Assembly (NCBI RefSeq): GCF_000479005.1
Contig: NZ_AWXC01000032.1
Coordinates: forward strand, 1 to 38,917
DNA: 38,917 bases
From: Prevotella sp. BV3P1
GTDB taxonomy: Bacteria > Bacteroidota > Bacteroidia > Bacteroidales > Bacteroidaceae
Reading direction: 5' to 3'
A model generated the notes under the pieces. The model saw only the letters and a program-made list of their open reading frames with translations, was not told the origin of the DNA and did not search any database. How positions within the stretch are numbered: the first letter of the stretch is position 1; every line of letters begins with the position of its first letter. Below are positions 9,817 to 18,897 of the stretch, one piece after another. Made by a program: the position numbers and the translations under genes.

Positions 9817-11085
9817 ATGAAGATATTATTATTAGGCAGTGGCGGAAGAGAACACGCCTTGGGCTGGAAAATAGCACAAAGCAAACGAGTAACCCAACTA
9901 TTCATCGCCCCCGGCAATGCTGGAACAAGTGAAGTAGGCACCAACGTCGACATTCAGGTGAACGATTTCGATGCTATCAAAGATTTTATATGCGACCAAA
10001 AGATTGATATGGTTGTCGTTGGACCCGAAGATCCACTTGTGAATGGCATCTACGATGCGTTGAAAAATGACTCTCGAACTAAAGACACCGTGGTCATAGG
10101 TCCATCGAAAGAAGGGGCAAAACTGGAAGGTAGCAAGGATTTTGCCAAGGCTTTCATGCAACGCCATCATATTCCAACCGCTCGATACCACACCTTTACG
10201 GGTGAGACTTTAGATGAAGGACTTCGTTTCTTGGAGACTTTAGAGGCTCCATACGTGTTGAAAGCCGACGGACTATGTGCTGGTAAGGGCGTTTTAATAC
10301 TCCCTACGTTGGCAGAAGCACAGCGAGAACTAAAGGAAATGTTAGGGGGTATGTTTGGAAAAGCGTCGGCACGAGTCGTCATAGAGGAATATCTAAGTGG
10401 AATAGAATGTTCTGTTTTCGTCTTAACCGATGGCAAACATTATCAAATTTTGCCAGAAGCGAAGGATTATAAACGTATTGGTGAAGGCGATACAGGACTG
10501 AATACAGGTGGCATGGGCAGCGTTTCACCCGTCCCATTTGCAGATAATGACTGGATGAAGAAGGTGGAGGAACGAATCATTCAGCCAACGATAAAGGGAC
10601 TATCTGAAGAAGGAATCGACTACAAAGGTTTTATCTTCTTTGGCTTAATCAATGTGAAAGGCGAACCCATGGTGATAGAATACAACTGTAGAATGGGCGA
10701 TCCAGAAACCGAAAGCGTGATGCTACGACTGAAGAGTGATATCGTTGACTTGTTCGAGGGAGTGGCTCAAGGCGATTTAGATCAGCGACAAGTGGCGTTC
10801 GACCCTCGTTCCGTGGTGTGTGTCATGCTCGTCAGCGGCGGTTATCCGCAAGCCTATACCAAGGGATATCCTATCGCTGGACTCGAAACGGTAAAGGACA
10901 GCATTGTCTTTCACAGCGGAACGGCGGTGAAAGATGGGCGGGTTGTCACTGCCGGCGGCAGGGTTTTGGCCGTTTGTTCGTATGGAAAAGATAAAGACGA
11001 GGCACTGAATAAGAGTTTCGCAGCTGCAAAAAAGATTGATTTTCAAGACGTGTATTTCCGAAAAGACATCGGCAAAGACCTATAA
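9817..11085 (+). CDS. purD: Phosphoribosylamine-glycine ligase (GARS)
   Basis: 422 residues, close to the usual ~425. It catalyses ATP-dependent joining of glycine to 5-phosphoribosylamine in de novo purine synthesis. The N-terminus has the family hallmark [13 protein letters not shown]. The ATP-grasp region includes [13 protein letters not shown], a glycine-rich loop and the metal/ATP-binding RMGDPETE near residue 290; the C-terminal domain closes the fold. It follows the peptidase gene by 16 bases with no terminator, so the two probably share a transcript. No purine riboswitch or PurR-like site was seen. A 113-base gap to the next gene shows no clear signal. Confidence 0.95.
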   Translation: MKILLLGSGGREHALGWKIAQSKRVTQLFIAPGNAGTSEVGTNVDIQVNDFDAIKDFICDQKIDMVVVGPEDPLVNGIYDALKNDSRTKDTVVIGPSKEGAKLEGSKDFAKAFMQRHHIPTARYHTFTGETLDEGLRFLETLEAPYVLKADGLCAGKGVLILPTLAEAQRELKEMLGGMFGKASARVVIEEYLSGIECSVFVLTDGKHYQILPEAKDYKRIGEGDTGLNTGGMGSVSPVPFADNDWMKKVEERIIQPTIKGLSEEGIDYKGFIFFGLINVKGEPMVIEYNCRMGDPETESVMLRLKSDIVDLFEGVAQGDLDQRQVAFDPRSVVCVMLVSGGYPQAYTKGYPIAGLETVKDSIVFHSGTAVKDGRVVTAGGRVLAVCSYGKDKDEALNKSFAAAKKIDFQDVYFRKDIGKDL

Positions 11086-11198
11086 ATGCCTACGCTCGTA
11101 CATACGAAGACCAGCTGGTCAGTCCAACAAGCACGAACAGCTGTCGTCACCGATGCTTTAACTTGAGAATGCACTTACAGTGTCGTTTGGTTTGATTC

Positions 11199-12125
11199 AT
11201 GACGCATAGATTACAAAACAGAATAGCAGGAAGTCGTTATGCTCTGCCCATCACCATGGTATATGCAATAGGCATTTGGTTCATGGGCGGTTTGCTTCAA
11301 CAGCAGTTGTGGCCTCAGTTCATACTGATGCTCATGACTACTTTGACCATGGTCGAACTGAACAACCAGCACACTTTGATACGAACCTACAGTCGCATGC
11401 TGTCTTGTTCGTATCTTGTGCTCTCTGTCGCTGCCCTACCCCTATTCGTTCACCTGGAAGCCTGCATCGTTCAACTTTGTTTTGCCCTCACCTATTTGTT
11501 CATGTTCCGCGCCTATCAAGACAAATCGGCCATCAGCAGCGTGTTTAATGCGTTCTTCTTCATCGGCGTGGCCAGCATTTGGTTTGTCCAAATACTATTC
11601 CTTCTCCCCATTTGGTGGATTATCTTGCGGTTTTACGTCATGGGCATGGGCTGGCGAACCTTCTGGGCTTCGCTGCTGGCTGTCATCACTCCCTATTGGT
11701 TTGTAGGAGGCTATTACGTCTATCTACACGATGCTGACACGCTCATCCATCACTTTTCCAGCATCACCGACATTGCACCTCTCTTCGATTTCCAAAGCAT
11801 TTCCCTACTGAACCTGCTGACGCTCTGCTTTATCTGTGCATTGGGCATTATCGGCATGCTGCATTTTCTCCTCAACAGTTCAAAGGATAAGATTCGCATT
11901 CGCTTGTTTTTCTCATCCTTCATTTTGATGATGGCAGCCACCATCGTGTTCATCATCCTGCAACCTACGCACCTACCCAACCTCTTACCTGCACTCATTG
12001 TCAGCGTTTCACCACTTATCGGCCACTACATCACGTTCACCGGCTCGCGCCTGTCGGGCATTACTTGTCTCACGCTGTTTATCATCACGCTGACCATCAC
12101 GGGTTATCAACTATGGATACATTGA
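11199..12125 (+). CDS. Polytopic membrane protein of unknown function
   Basis: 308 residues with about eight to nine predicted membrane segments (for example ALPITMVYAIGIWFMGGLL, SVFNAFFFIGVASIWFVQIL, TFWASLLAVITPYWFVGGYY, and a hydrophobic C-terminal pair ending TLTITGYQLWIH). A Bacteroidota-restricted family of this size and topology (DUF6427-like) is my best guess, but no catalytic or transport motif is recognisable. Its 3' end overlaps the start of the DedA-like gene by 13 bases, which indicates translational coupling. The coding frame uses more G+C at third positions than the genes to its left. Confidence 0.7.
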   Translation: MTHRLQNRIAGSRYALPITMVYAIGIWFMGGLLQQQLWPQFILMLMTTLTMVELNNQHTLIRTYSRMLSCSYLVLSVAALPLFVHLEACIVQLCFALTYLFMFRAYQDKSAISSVFNAFFFIGVASIWFVQILFLLPIWWIILRFYVMGMGWRTFWASLLAVITPYWFVGGYYVYLHDADTLIHHFSSITDIAPLFDFQSISLLNLLTLCFICALGIIGMLHFLLNSSKDKIRIRLFFSSFILMMAATIVFIILQPTHLPNLLPALIVSVSPLIGHYITFTGSRLSGITCLTLFIITLTITGYQLWIH

Positions 12126-12565
12126 TAGATCTCTTGATACAATACGGCTATGTGGGCATGTTCTTGGCCTCACTTTTAGCTGGATCGGTCTTTCCTTTCA
12201 GCAGCGAAGCCGTCATGGCGGGTCTGTTGGCAGCCGGTCTTAACCCCTGGCCCTTGGTTGTGTACGGCACCATTGGAAACGTCATTGGCTCGTTGTTCAA
12301 TTATTTCATCGGCACATTGGGGCGGTTAGACTGGATAGAGAAATACCTACATGTCAAACCCGACAAGCTGGACCGCGCACAACGACTGATGGCCCGTTAC
12401 GGCGCCTGGATAGGTTTCTTCGCTTTTCTGCCCATCATCGGCAGCGCCATAGCCATCGTCTTAGGACTGGTGAGAGCCAACATCTGGGTCACCCTCGTCT
12501 CTTTCACCTTGGGAAAAATATTCAGATACCTACTTATCATTTATGGCATGAATCTCATTTTATAA
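12113..12565 (+). CDS. Small DedA/VTT-domain membrane protein (YqaA-like)
   Basis: 150 residues. The ATG at 12113 (MDTLIDLLIQYGYVGMFLAS) is chosen over a TTG at 12065 because it gives the normal N-terminus of the family and a short overlap with the preceding gene. The VTT/SNARE-associated pattern is present: a re-entrant-type GSVFPFSSEAVMAGLLAAG, then GNVIGSLFNYFIG, an amphipathic helix with an Arg-rich RAQRLMARYGAW, and a hydrophobic FLPIIGSAIAIVLGLVR. DedA proteins support lipid-carrier translocation and membrane-potential homeostasis; the short YqaA type is less studied. The stop is 11 bases before the next start. Confidence 0.82.
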   Translation: MDTLIDLLIQYGYVGMFLASLLAGSVFPFSSEAVMAGLLAAGLNPWPLVVYGTIGNVIGSLFNYFIGTLGRLDWIEKYLHVKPDKLDRAQRLMARYGAWIGFFAFLPIIGSAIAIVLGLVRANIWVTLVSFTLGKIFRYLLIIYGMNLIL

Positions 12566-12576
12566 GCATTACATAC

Positions 12577-13416
12577 ATGACACGCTCAATGAAAAAATAC
12601 CTTCTGTTACTCACGGTCACGCTCTTTCTCGCATCTTGCACCACCAACCCGCAAGACACGAGGCGAAAAATCACGGTGACCATAGAGCCACTGCGCTATT
12701 TCACCGAACAAATTGCTGGTGACAAGTTTGTTGTAAACACCATGGTTCCCCAGGGAGGAAACCCCGAAACCTACGAACCAACCACTCAACAGATGGTGAA
12801 GTTGGCCGAGAGCGACCTGTACATCAAGGTGGGAAACATTGGCTTTGAGCGCACATGGATGAAAAAACTGAGCCAAAACGCACCGCATACCATCATCATC
12901 GATTCGTCTGAAGGCATTGATTTGGCCCACTCTTCACACGGCGTTACTGATCCACATACCTGGATGAGCACCAACAACGCAAAGCAAATCGCACGAAATA
13001 TCTACCAAGCGTTGGTCAGCATTAATGAACGAGATAGTGCCTCGTACAGGAGAAATTACGAAGCCTTGATAGACACCATTGAGGCTACCGACATGCGACT
13101 GCGCGAACAGCTCACGCGTGACAAGTCGCAAGCTTTCCTCATTGACCACCCTGCCCTCACCTACTTTGCTCGCGACTACGAGCTTTTGCAGATTCCTGTG
13201 GAGGAAGAAGGGCGCGAACCCAGTGCCGCCCAACTGAAAAAGACCATCCAACTGGCCAAGGACAAGAAGGTGAAAGTGATGTTTGTGCAGAAGCAGTTTG
13301 AAACCAGAAGCACGAAGATTGTCAGCCAAGAGGTGGGTGCAGAAACGATAGCCATCAACCCCTTGAGCCACAATTGGAGCGAAGAAATGGTGAGTATTGC
13401 CAAAAAACTAAAATAA
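12577..13416 (+). CDS. Zinc/manganese-type ABC transporter substrate-binding lipoprotein
   Basis: 279 residues. N-terminal lipoprotein signal with lipobox LASC (C21 would be lipidated); a second Met at codon 5 is an alternative start. The fold is the ZnuA/TroA cluster A-I binding protein. Two canonical His ligands are visible: H127 in DPHTWMS and H191 in DHPALTYFARDY. The usual first ligand in PHxYEP is replaced here by Glu (NPETYEP, E64), and the His/Asp-rich mobile loop typical of ZnuA is reduced to a short AHSSHG. Metal preference is therefore uncertain (zinc or manganese). The ATPase gene begins 4 bases after the stop, but no membrane permease gene follows. Confidence 0.85.
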   Translation: MTRSMKKYLLLLTVTLFLASCTTNPQDTRRKITVTIEPLRYFTEQIAGDKFVVNTMVPQGGNPETYEPTTQQMVKLAESDLYIKVGNIGFERTWMKKLSQNAPHTIIIDSSEGIDLAHSSHGVTDPHTWMSTNNAKQIARNIYQALVSINERDSASYRRNYEALIDTIEATDMRLREQLTRDKSQAFLIDHPALTYFARDYELLQIPVEEEGREPSAAQLKKTIQLAKDKKVKVMFVQKQFETRSTKIVSQEVGAETIAINPLSHNWSEEMVSIAKKLK

Positions 13417-13420
13417 CCGC

Positions 13421-14179
13421 ATGACACCCATCATCCAATTAGAAAACATCAGCGCGGCATACGGACCGAAAACAGTTCTGCAAGACGTGAACCTCACCGT
13501 GTACGATCACGACTTTCTGGGTATCATCGGACCAAACGGTGGTGGAAAAACTACCCTTGTACAACTCATCATCGGTCTGAAAAAGCCGAGCGAGGGACAA
13601 ATCAAGTTCTACCGAAACGGAACACTTGCAGACCACATCAGCATGGGTTATCTCCCACAATACAACGACATCGACAAGAAATTCCCCATCTCGGTGCAAG
13701 AAGTAGTGCTGTCGGGACTGAGTGGACAAAAGAAATTATTCTCCCCATTCACGTCCAAGCACCACCACATGGTGGACGAAACGCTTGCCAGGATGCAGCT
13801 CACCGAACTGCGCCGACGTGCCATCGGCACCCTGAGTGGCGGCCAGTTGCAGCGCGTGTTGCTGGCTCGCGCCATCGTTGCACGACCAGAAGTGCTGATT
13901 TTGGATGAACCCAACACCTACATTGACAGGCAATTCCAAGAACAAATGTACCAAATGCTCAACGACATCAACCGCGATTGCGCCATCATCATCGTAAGTC
14001 ACGACATTGGCCCTATCCTGCAAAACGTGAAAGCCGTGGCCTGTGTCAACCACAACGTACACTACCACCCCGACACGGAGCTGTCGATGGTTGAGCTGGA
14101 GCAACACCTCGGCTGCCCTATCGACTTGTTGGGGCATGGACGCATGCCTCACCGCGTGCTGAAAGCACACACGGATTGA
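13421..14179 (+). CDS. Metal ABC transporter ATP-binding protein (ZnuC-like)
   Basis: 252 residues, the usual size for ZnuC/MntB-type ATPases. Walker A is GPNGGGKTT (residues 37-45), signature LSGGQLQRV, Walker B VLILDEPNTYID (the DEPT of most family members reads DEPN), and the switch His is in IIVSHD. It would energise metal uptake by the binding protein encoded 4 bases upstream. The expected third component, an ABC-3 family permease, is not in this window: the gene is followed by a repeat-bearing gap and then a gene on the opposite strand. The partner must be elsewhere or the system incomplete. Confidence 0.9.
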   Translation: MTPIIQLENISAAYGPKTVLQDVNLTVYDHDFLGIIGPNGGGKTTLVQLIIGLKKPSEGQIKFYRNGTLADHISMGYLPQYNDIDKKFPISVQEVVLSGLSGQKKLFSPFTSKHHHMVDETLARMQLTELRRRAIGTLSGGQLQRVLLARAIVARPEVLILDEPNTYIDRQFQEQMYQMLNDINRDCAIIIVSHDIGPILQNVKAVACVNHNVHYHPDTELSMVELEQHLGCPIDLLGHGRMPHRVLKAHTD

Positions 14180-14380
14180 ACTTGAATGTTCACTACTTCA
14201 GTTGCTTTCAGCCATCGCACACCCACTTAATCATTCTATACACAACTGGGCAAACGCTCTAAAAATAACAGGGCGAATGGCGAATGCACCCCTGTGCATC
14301 ACCATCCTTTCCGCAAAAAAAAACCACCTTTTCATAAACCTCTCATTGACAGTGTTTTATAAGAGAGATTTACCGCATTT

Positions 14381-14465
14381 TCAAAGTCATGGAGTTTGGG
14401 CTTCAAAGTCATAGAGTTTGGCCTCAAATCTGTATGGGTTTGCATTCCAAAGTCAATGAGTTTGA
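14381..14465 (+). repeat. Four-unit palindromic 22-bp repeat, locus B
   Basis: Units start at 14382 (caaagtcatggagtttggg), 14404 (caaagtcatagagtttggc), 14425 (caaatctgtatgggtttgc) and 14448 (ccaaagtcaatgagtttg), with spacing 22, 21 and 23 bases. The orientation is the same as locus A relative to the upstream gene (here the ABC ATPase). In the 526-base gap 14180-14705 I otherwise see only the terminator at 14636-14679; short open frames there do not look coding. Confidence 0.85.
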
Positions 14466-14635
14466 CGAACACGGACAATGCTATCGATAAATATTTTTAT
14501 TATTAGCTGATATTCAATGATTTACAAAGAAATAACAGATAGCCGTTTCCGTGCATTTCATACCCTTGCAATACTCTTGGCATCAGGTTTCTTACAAATC
14601 TCAAGCGTTCAAGAACATCGTGAACGACAATCAAG

Positions 14636-14679
14636 AAAAAATCCACTCACTTGAGAAGTTGATGCTCAAATGAGTGGAT
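14636..14679 (-). terminator. Rho-independent terminator of the M13 peptidase gene
   Basis: On the minus strand a 9-bp stem ATCCACTCA / TGAGTGGAT encloses an inner TTGAG/CTCAA-type stem and is followed at once by six Ts. It lies 27 bases past the peptidase stop codon. Confidence 0.8.
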
Positions 14680-14705
14680 ATGATGATTTCAATAATCTGG
14701 AAGAA

Positions 14706-16733
14706 TTACCACAAATCCAAGCGGTTTTTCTTCGGAATGAAGAGCTTGTCGCCTTCTTTCACGTTGAACGCCTCGTACCAAGCGTCAACGTGAGGAAGCG
14801 CACCATTGACGCGCCACTTGCCCAACGCATGTGGATCACGCTTCACACGGTTGCGAATTTCCTGCTCGGTGATGTTCTGTCCCCACACGCCTGCATAGGC
14901 CAGGAAGAAACGTTGATCGGGGGTAAATCCGTCTTTGGTCTTCAAAGGCTTCTTCGCCGTGGCGTTCTTATAAGCCAGGAAACTAACCTGCAATCCGCCA
15001 TGGTCGGCCAAATTTTCACCCAACGTGAAGCGTCCGTTAGCTTTGAGGTCGGGCAAAACATTGATATTGGAGAAGAAATCGGCATACATGTCGGCTCTCT
15101 TGTTAAACCCTTTCGCATCGTTGGCAGTCCACCAATCGTTCATGTTGCCATTGGCATCGTACTGACGACCTTGGTCATCGAATCCGTGTGTCATCTCATG
15201 ACCAATCACCACGCCTATGGCACCATAGTTGAAGGCCTCGTCGGCCTTAGGGTCGAAGAACGGATATTGCAGGATTCCCGCTGGGAAACAAATCTCGTTG
15301 GTGGTGGGATTGTAGTAGGCGTTCACGGTTTGCGGCGTCATGAACCACTCATCACGGTCGACTGGCTTACCTGCACGCTCGGCAATATGATTTTCGTGTG
15401 CGAACTGGCGGCATGCCATAACGTTCTCATAGAACGACTTAGCGGGGTCGATGTTCAACTTAGAATAGTCGCGCCACTTGTTAGGATAGCCAATCTTTAC
15501 ATAGAATTTATCCAACTTCTTATGTGCTTCGGCCTTGGTTGTATCGCTCATCCATGTTTGTGCATCAATACGTTGGCCCAATGCAATTTGCAGATTGCGC
15601 ACCAAGTTCTCCATCTTCTTTTTAGAACTCTCAGGGAAGTAACGGGCTACGTACATCTTGCCGAGCGCCTCGCCCATCTGTGCCTCAACCTGATTGGTGG
15701 CACGTTTCCACAGCGGATAATCCTCCTTGCGGCCACTCATGGTCTTACCGAAGAAGTTGAAGTTGGCCTCACGGATTGCATCGGTGAGATAGCTTGATGA
15801 CGACATGATGACGTCCCACTCCATCAGCGCGCGCAAATCGTCGGCAGTGGCAGCAGCAGACAGCTTGTCATATCCTTCCAGGAATGACGGTTGGCCGACA
15901 ACCATCGTCTGAATGTACTCACTCTTCACGCCCTCTGCATTAGCCATGCCTTCGAGGTTGATGTTGGGATAATTGGACTTGAACTCTTTCAAGGTCATCT
16001 TGTTGTAGTTGGCTTGTGGGTCACGAAGCTCCGTCATGCTCTTTGAAATCAAGGCGAGTGCGGTCTCTGTTTTGAAAATGACATCCGCCTTTGCCTGTGC
16101 CTGAGCCTCATCGAATCCATAGAGGTTGAACATGCGCGCGATATGCTTCTTATATTCGTCGCGAATGGCTACGGTGGCCGCATCGTTGTTGAGGTAATAG
16201 TCTTTCTGTCCCAACGTTAATCCACCCTGACTGACGTTCAGAATGTTCATCGTCACATTCTTTTCGTCAGCAGCGAAGTAAGTACCGCAAGCGACACCAT
16301 ATCCCTGAGCGGCATACTTCAATTGCAGTTGCTCCAGGTCTTTCTTCGTTTTGGCGGCTTCCATCTCATCCAACAAGGGTTTCACCGGTTTGATGCCCTC
16401 CTTGTTACGACGGTCGGCATCCATGGCGAGCTTGTAGAAGTCGGACAGCTTTTGCTCCATCGTACCTTTCTTATACGTCTTCTTCTGCAATTCACCCAAG
16501 ATGGTGTTAATTCGCTTGTTGTTGTCTTCGGCCAACTGGTCGAAGCTGCCAAAGCGCGAATAAGCCGCTGGCAGCGGATGTTTCTTCTGCCATCCGCCCG
16601 TGGCAAACTGGTAAAAATCATCGGCTGGGCGAACAGACTTGTCAAAATTAGCCTCGACAAGCCCCGATTTTGATTGTGCCATCCCCATCGTGGGTGCCAC
16701 CATCAACATCATGATTGGAAATAAATGTTTCAT
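14706..16733 (-). CDS. M13-family zinc metallopeptidase (neprilysin/PepO-like)
   Basis: 675 residues with a signal peptide (MKHLFPIMMLMVAPTMGMAQ), so periplasmic or exported. The gluzincin zinc site is complete: H512-E513-x-x-H516 in VIGHEMTHGFDD, and the third ligand E573 in GENLADHGG. The NAYYNPTTNEICFPAGIL segment before it is the M13 substrate-binding strand (NAYY). The family cuts small peptides of up to about 40 residues. The C-terminal CxxW of eukaryotic members is replaced by NRLDLW, as in bacterial PepO. The upstream gene on the same strand is an ABC-F ATPase; the 132-base gap between them is filled by tandem repeats. A strong terminator follows. Confidence 0.93.
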   Translation of the reverse strand: MKHLFPIMMLMVAPTMGMAQSKSGLVEANFDKSVRPADDFYQFATGGWQKKHPLPAAYSRFGSFDQLAEDNNKRINTILGELQKKTYKKGTMEQKLSDFYKLAMDADRRNKEGIKPVKPLLDEMEAAKTKKDLEQLQLKYAAQGYGVACGTYFAADEKNVTMNILNVSQGGLTLGQKDYYLNNDAATVAIRDEYKKHIARMFNLYGFDEAQAQAKADVIFKTETALALISKSMTELRDPQANYNKMTLKEFKSNYPNINLEGMANAEGVKSEYIQTMVVGQPSFLEGYDKLSAAATADDLRALMEWDVIMSSSSYLTDAIREANFNFFGKTMSGRKEDYPLWKRATNQVEAQMGEALGKMYVARYFPESSKKKMENLVRNLQIALGQRIDAQTWMSDTTKAEAHKKLDKFYVKIGYPNKWRDYSKLNIDPAKSFYENVMACRQFAHENHIAERAGKPVDRDEWFMTPQTVNAYYNPTTNEICFPAGILQYPFFDPKADEAFNYGAIGVVIGHEMTHGFDDQGRQYDANGNMNDWWTANDAKGFNKRADMYADFFSNINVLPDLKANGRFTLGENLADHGGLQVSFLAYKNATAKKPLKTKDGFTPDQRFFLAYAGVWGQNITEQEIRNRVKRDPHALGKWRVNGALPHVDAWYEAFNVKEGDKLFIPKKNRLDLW

Positions 16734-16750
16734 AAATTTTAATGTATTTT

Positions 16751-16867
16751 AGTTTACGAGTTTTTTAGTTTACGAGTTTTTTAGTTTACGAGTTTACAAG
16801 TTGATAGTTAACAAGTTGATAGTTCAAAGTTCAAACCTCAAAGTTCAATGTTCAAAGTTCAATGTTC
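16751..16867. repeat. Compound tandem-repeat array between the ABC-F and M13 genes
   Basis: Three successive short tandem repeats follow each other. There are three copies of agtttacgagtttttt (period 16, from 16751), two of acaagttgatagtta (period 15, from 16796), and about three of aaagttcaatgttc (period 14, from about 16826). The array overlaps the ABC-F stop codon (16866-16868). The words acaagttgatag and tttacgagtt recur in the mtnN-luxS gap. Confidence 0.85.
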
Positions 16868-18827
16868 AAAGTTTCTCCATTTTCTCATTAAGCTCCATCC
16901 ATCGTTCGTTTTCCGCATCCAATGCTCGTTGAATAGACGTGTATTCAGTGACCAACTCCATGTTAGACGCATTTTCTGGTTGTGAGAGAATGGTGTTTAG
17001 TTCGGTGATACGCTTTTCCATAGCAGCGATTTTAGCTTCACTCTCCTCGATGCTCCGTTTTAGTTTGCGTACTTTCTTTTGCTGTTCCTTGCGCTGGAGA
17101 TATTCTTCAGCCCCACTCTTTTCTGTTTTTGAAGCAGCTTGCAATGGTTGTGATGCACCCGACTGTGTGTTTGTGTGCAAAAGAGAATCGATGCTATGGT
17201 TGTCAGCGTCATCATCCAACGACTGCGCATGACTGCGGATGAAGTAGTAGATGCCACCTAAGTGTTCTTTCACCTGGCCACCACCGAACTCGTAAACCTT
17301 GCTTACCAGGCCGCCGAGGAAGTCGCGGTCGTGGCTCACCAGTATCACCGTACCATCGAAAGCCCGTATGGCCTCTTTCAAAACATCTTTTGATGGCATG
17401 TCCAAATGGTTGGTAGGCTCGTCAAGAATGAGCAGGTTGACGGGTTGCAAAAGCAAGCGAATCATCGCCAACCGACTGCGTTCGCCACCCGATAGCACCT
17501 TAACCTTCTTCTCAGACGTTTCGCCACCGAACATAAACGCACCCAACAGGTCGTTGATTTTCAGTCGCATGTCACCCGTTGCCACACGGTCAATCGTTTC
17601 GTAAATCGTCAGTTCCTCATCCAGCAACTGTGCTTGGTTCTGTGCGAAATAGCCTATCTGCACGTTATGCCCTACCTTCAGTGTGCCGGTATACGGAATC
17701 TCACCCATGATACATTTAACCAAGGTAGATTTACCTTCGCCATTTTTTCCAACAAAGGCAACCTTTTCCCCACGTTTAAGGGTGAAAGTAACATCTTTGA
17801 ACACCGTATGAGAGCCATAATCTTTGCGAAGTTCATCACAAATAATAGGGTAATCGCCACTTCGAAGGCATGGGGGAAACTTCAAGTGCATGCGTTTGTT
17901 ATCCACCTCATCAACCTCAATGGGTTCTATCTTTTCCAGTTGACGGATGCGCTGTTGCACCTGAATGGCCTTGGTTGCTTGATAACGGAAACGCTCAATG
18001 AAGGCTTTTGTGTCGGCTATTTCTTTTTGTTGGTTTTCATAGGCGCGCAGTTGCTGCTCTCGTCGTTCAGCTCGCAACACGACATATTGATCGTATTTAA
18101 CTTTATAGTCTTCGATGTGGCCACAAGTAATCTCTATCGTACGGTTGGTTACATTATTGATAAAAGCACGGTCGTGACTGACCAGTACCACTGCTTTGGC
18201 AGATTGAGCGAGAAATTGTTCCAGCCATTGTATCGACTCGATGTCGAGATGGTTGGTGGGTTCGTCCAGCAACAGCACGTCAGGGCGACGCAACAAAATC
18301 TTCGCCAGTTCGATTCGCATGCGCCAACCACCTGAGAACTCGGACGTAGGACGGTCAAAATCGGCCTGAGTGAAGCCCAGTCCGGTAAGTGTCCGCTCCA
18401 TTTCGGCCTCATAGTTCTCACCGCCCATCATCAAATAGCGATCATGTTCCTGCGTAAACCTCTCGACCAGTTCCATGTACGACGCACTCTCATAGTCGGT
18501 ACGGTTACTCAATTCGTTCTGCATGCGTTCAAGGTGTTCCTTCATGCGCATGCTGTCAGAAAAAGTCTTTCGTGTTTCTTCCTTGACAGTTGTGTCGTCG
18601 GCTATCTTCATCACCTGCGGAAGATAACCAATGGTGGTGTCATTAGGAACCGAAACGACACCCGAGGTAGGTTTCTGTTGACCATTGAGAATCTTGAGTA
18701 AGGTAGATTTACCAGCTCCGTTCTTGCCCACCAATGCAATTCTATCACGCTCATTGATGACAAAACTCACGTCGCGGAACAAGGGTTTTACACCAAATTC
18801 TACCTTCAAACCTTCTACTGATACCAT
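16866..18827 (-). CDS. ABC-F family ATPase (ribosome-associated type)
   Basis: 653 residues with two ABC cassettes and no membrane segment. First Walker A is GKNGAGKST and second GKNGEGKST; signatures are FSGGWRMR and LSGGERSRL; Walker B pairs are LLLDEPTNHLDI and LLILDEPTNHLDM. A linker of about 80 residues between them contains the charged P-site tRNA-interaction segment. The C-terminus (about residues 560-653) is a Lys/Glu-rich coiled coil as in Uup/YdiF-type members. ABC-F proteins act on stalled or initiating ribosomes. Subfamily is not certain; antibiotic protection cannot be inferred. A -7 box lies at 18851-18858, and the upstream YfhO-family gene ends 70 bases away. The stop codon is inside a tandem repeat array. 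Confidence 0.92.
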   Translation of the reverse strand: MVSVEGLKVEFGVKPLFRDVSFVINERDRIALVGKNGAGKSTLLKILNGQQKPTSGVVSVPNDTTIGYLPQVMKIADDTTVKEETRKTFSDSMRMKEHLERMQNELSNRTDYESASYMELVERFTQEHDRYLMMGGENYEAEMERTLTGLGFTQADFDRPTSEFSGGWRMRIELAKILLRRPDVLLLDEPTNHLDIESIQWLEQFLAQSAKAVVLVSHDRAFINNVTNRTIEITCGHIEDYKVKYDQYVVLRAERREQQLRAYENQQKEIADTKAFIERFRYQATKAIQVQQRIRQLEKIEPIEVDEVDNKRMHLKFPPCLRSGDYPIICDELRKDYGSHTVFKDVTFTLKRGEKVAFVGKNGEGKSTLVKCIMGEIPYTGTLKVGHNVQIGYFAQNQAQLLDEELTIYETIDRVATGDMRLKINDLLGAFMFGGETSEKKVKVLSGGERSRLAMIRLLLQPVNLLILDEPTNHLDMPSKDVLKEAIRAFDGTVILVSHDRDFLGGLVSKVYEFGGGQVKEHLGGIYYFIRSHAQSLDDDADNHSIDSLLHTNTQSGASQPLQAASKTEKSGAEEYLQRKEQQKKVRKLKRSIEESEAKIAAMEKRITELNTILSQPENASNMELVTEYTSIQRALDAENERWMELNEKMEKL

Positions 18828-18850
18828 GAATATCTCATTAAATTTAGTCG

Positions 18851-18858
18851 CAAAGTTA
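18851..18858 (-). promoter_or_regulatory. Bacteroidota-type -7 box for the ABC-F gene
   Basis: Minus-strand TAACTTTG, 24 bases before the start codon at 18827, in the 70-base gap after the YfhO-family gene. A clear -33 box is not seen. Confidence 0.45.
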
Positions 18859-18897
18859 TATAATCATCCCTCAACGCTATACTTCTTAACAGCCCAA

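Noticed and set aside
14202..14414. 70-codon frame after the metal ABC ATPase considered as a small gene or permease remnant
   Set aside because: It runs into the 22-bp repeat, has no membrane-permease pattern and shows no start signal.
14670..15797. Long plus-strand open frame (375 codons) inside the M13 peptidase gene
   Set aside because: It is antisense to a gene with complete zinc motifs and signal peptide, its product has no recognisable domain, and it begins inside the peptidase terminator.
17634..18335. 233-codon plus-strand frame opposite the ABC-F gene
   Set aside because: It is a mirror of the highly constrained ABC cassette; no start signal and low-complexity hydrophobic product.
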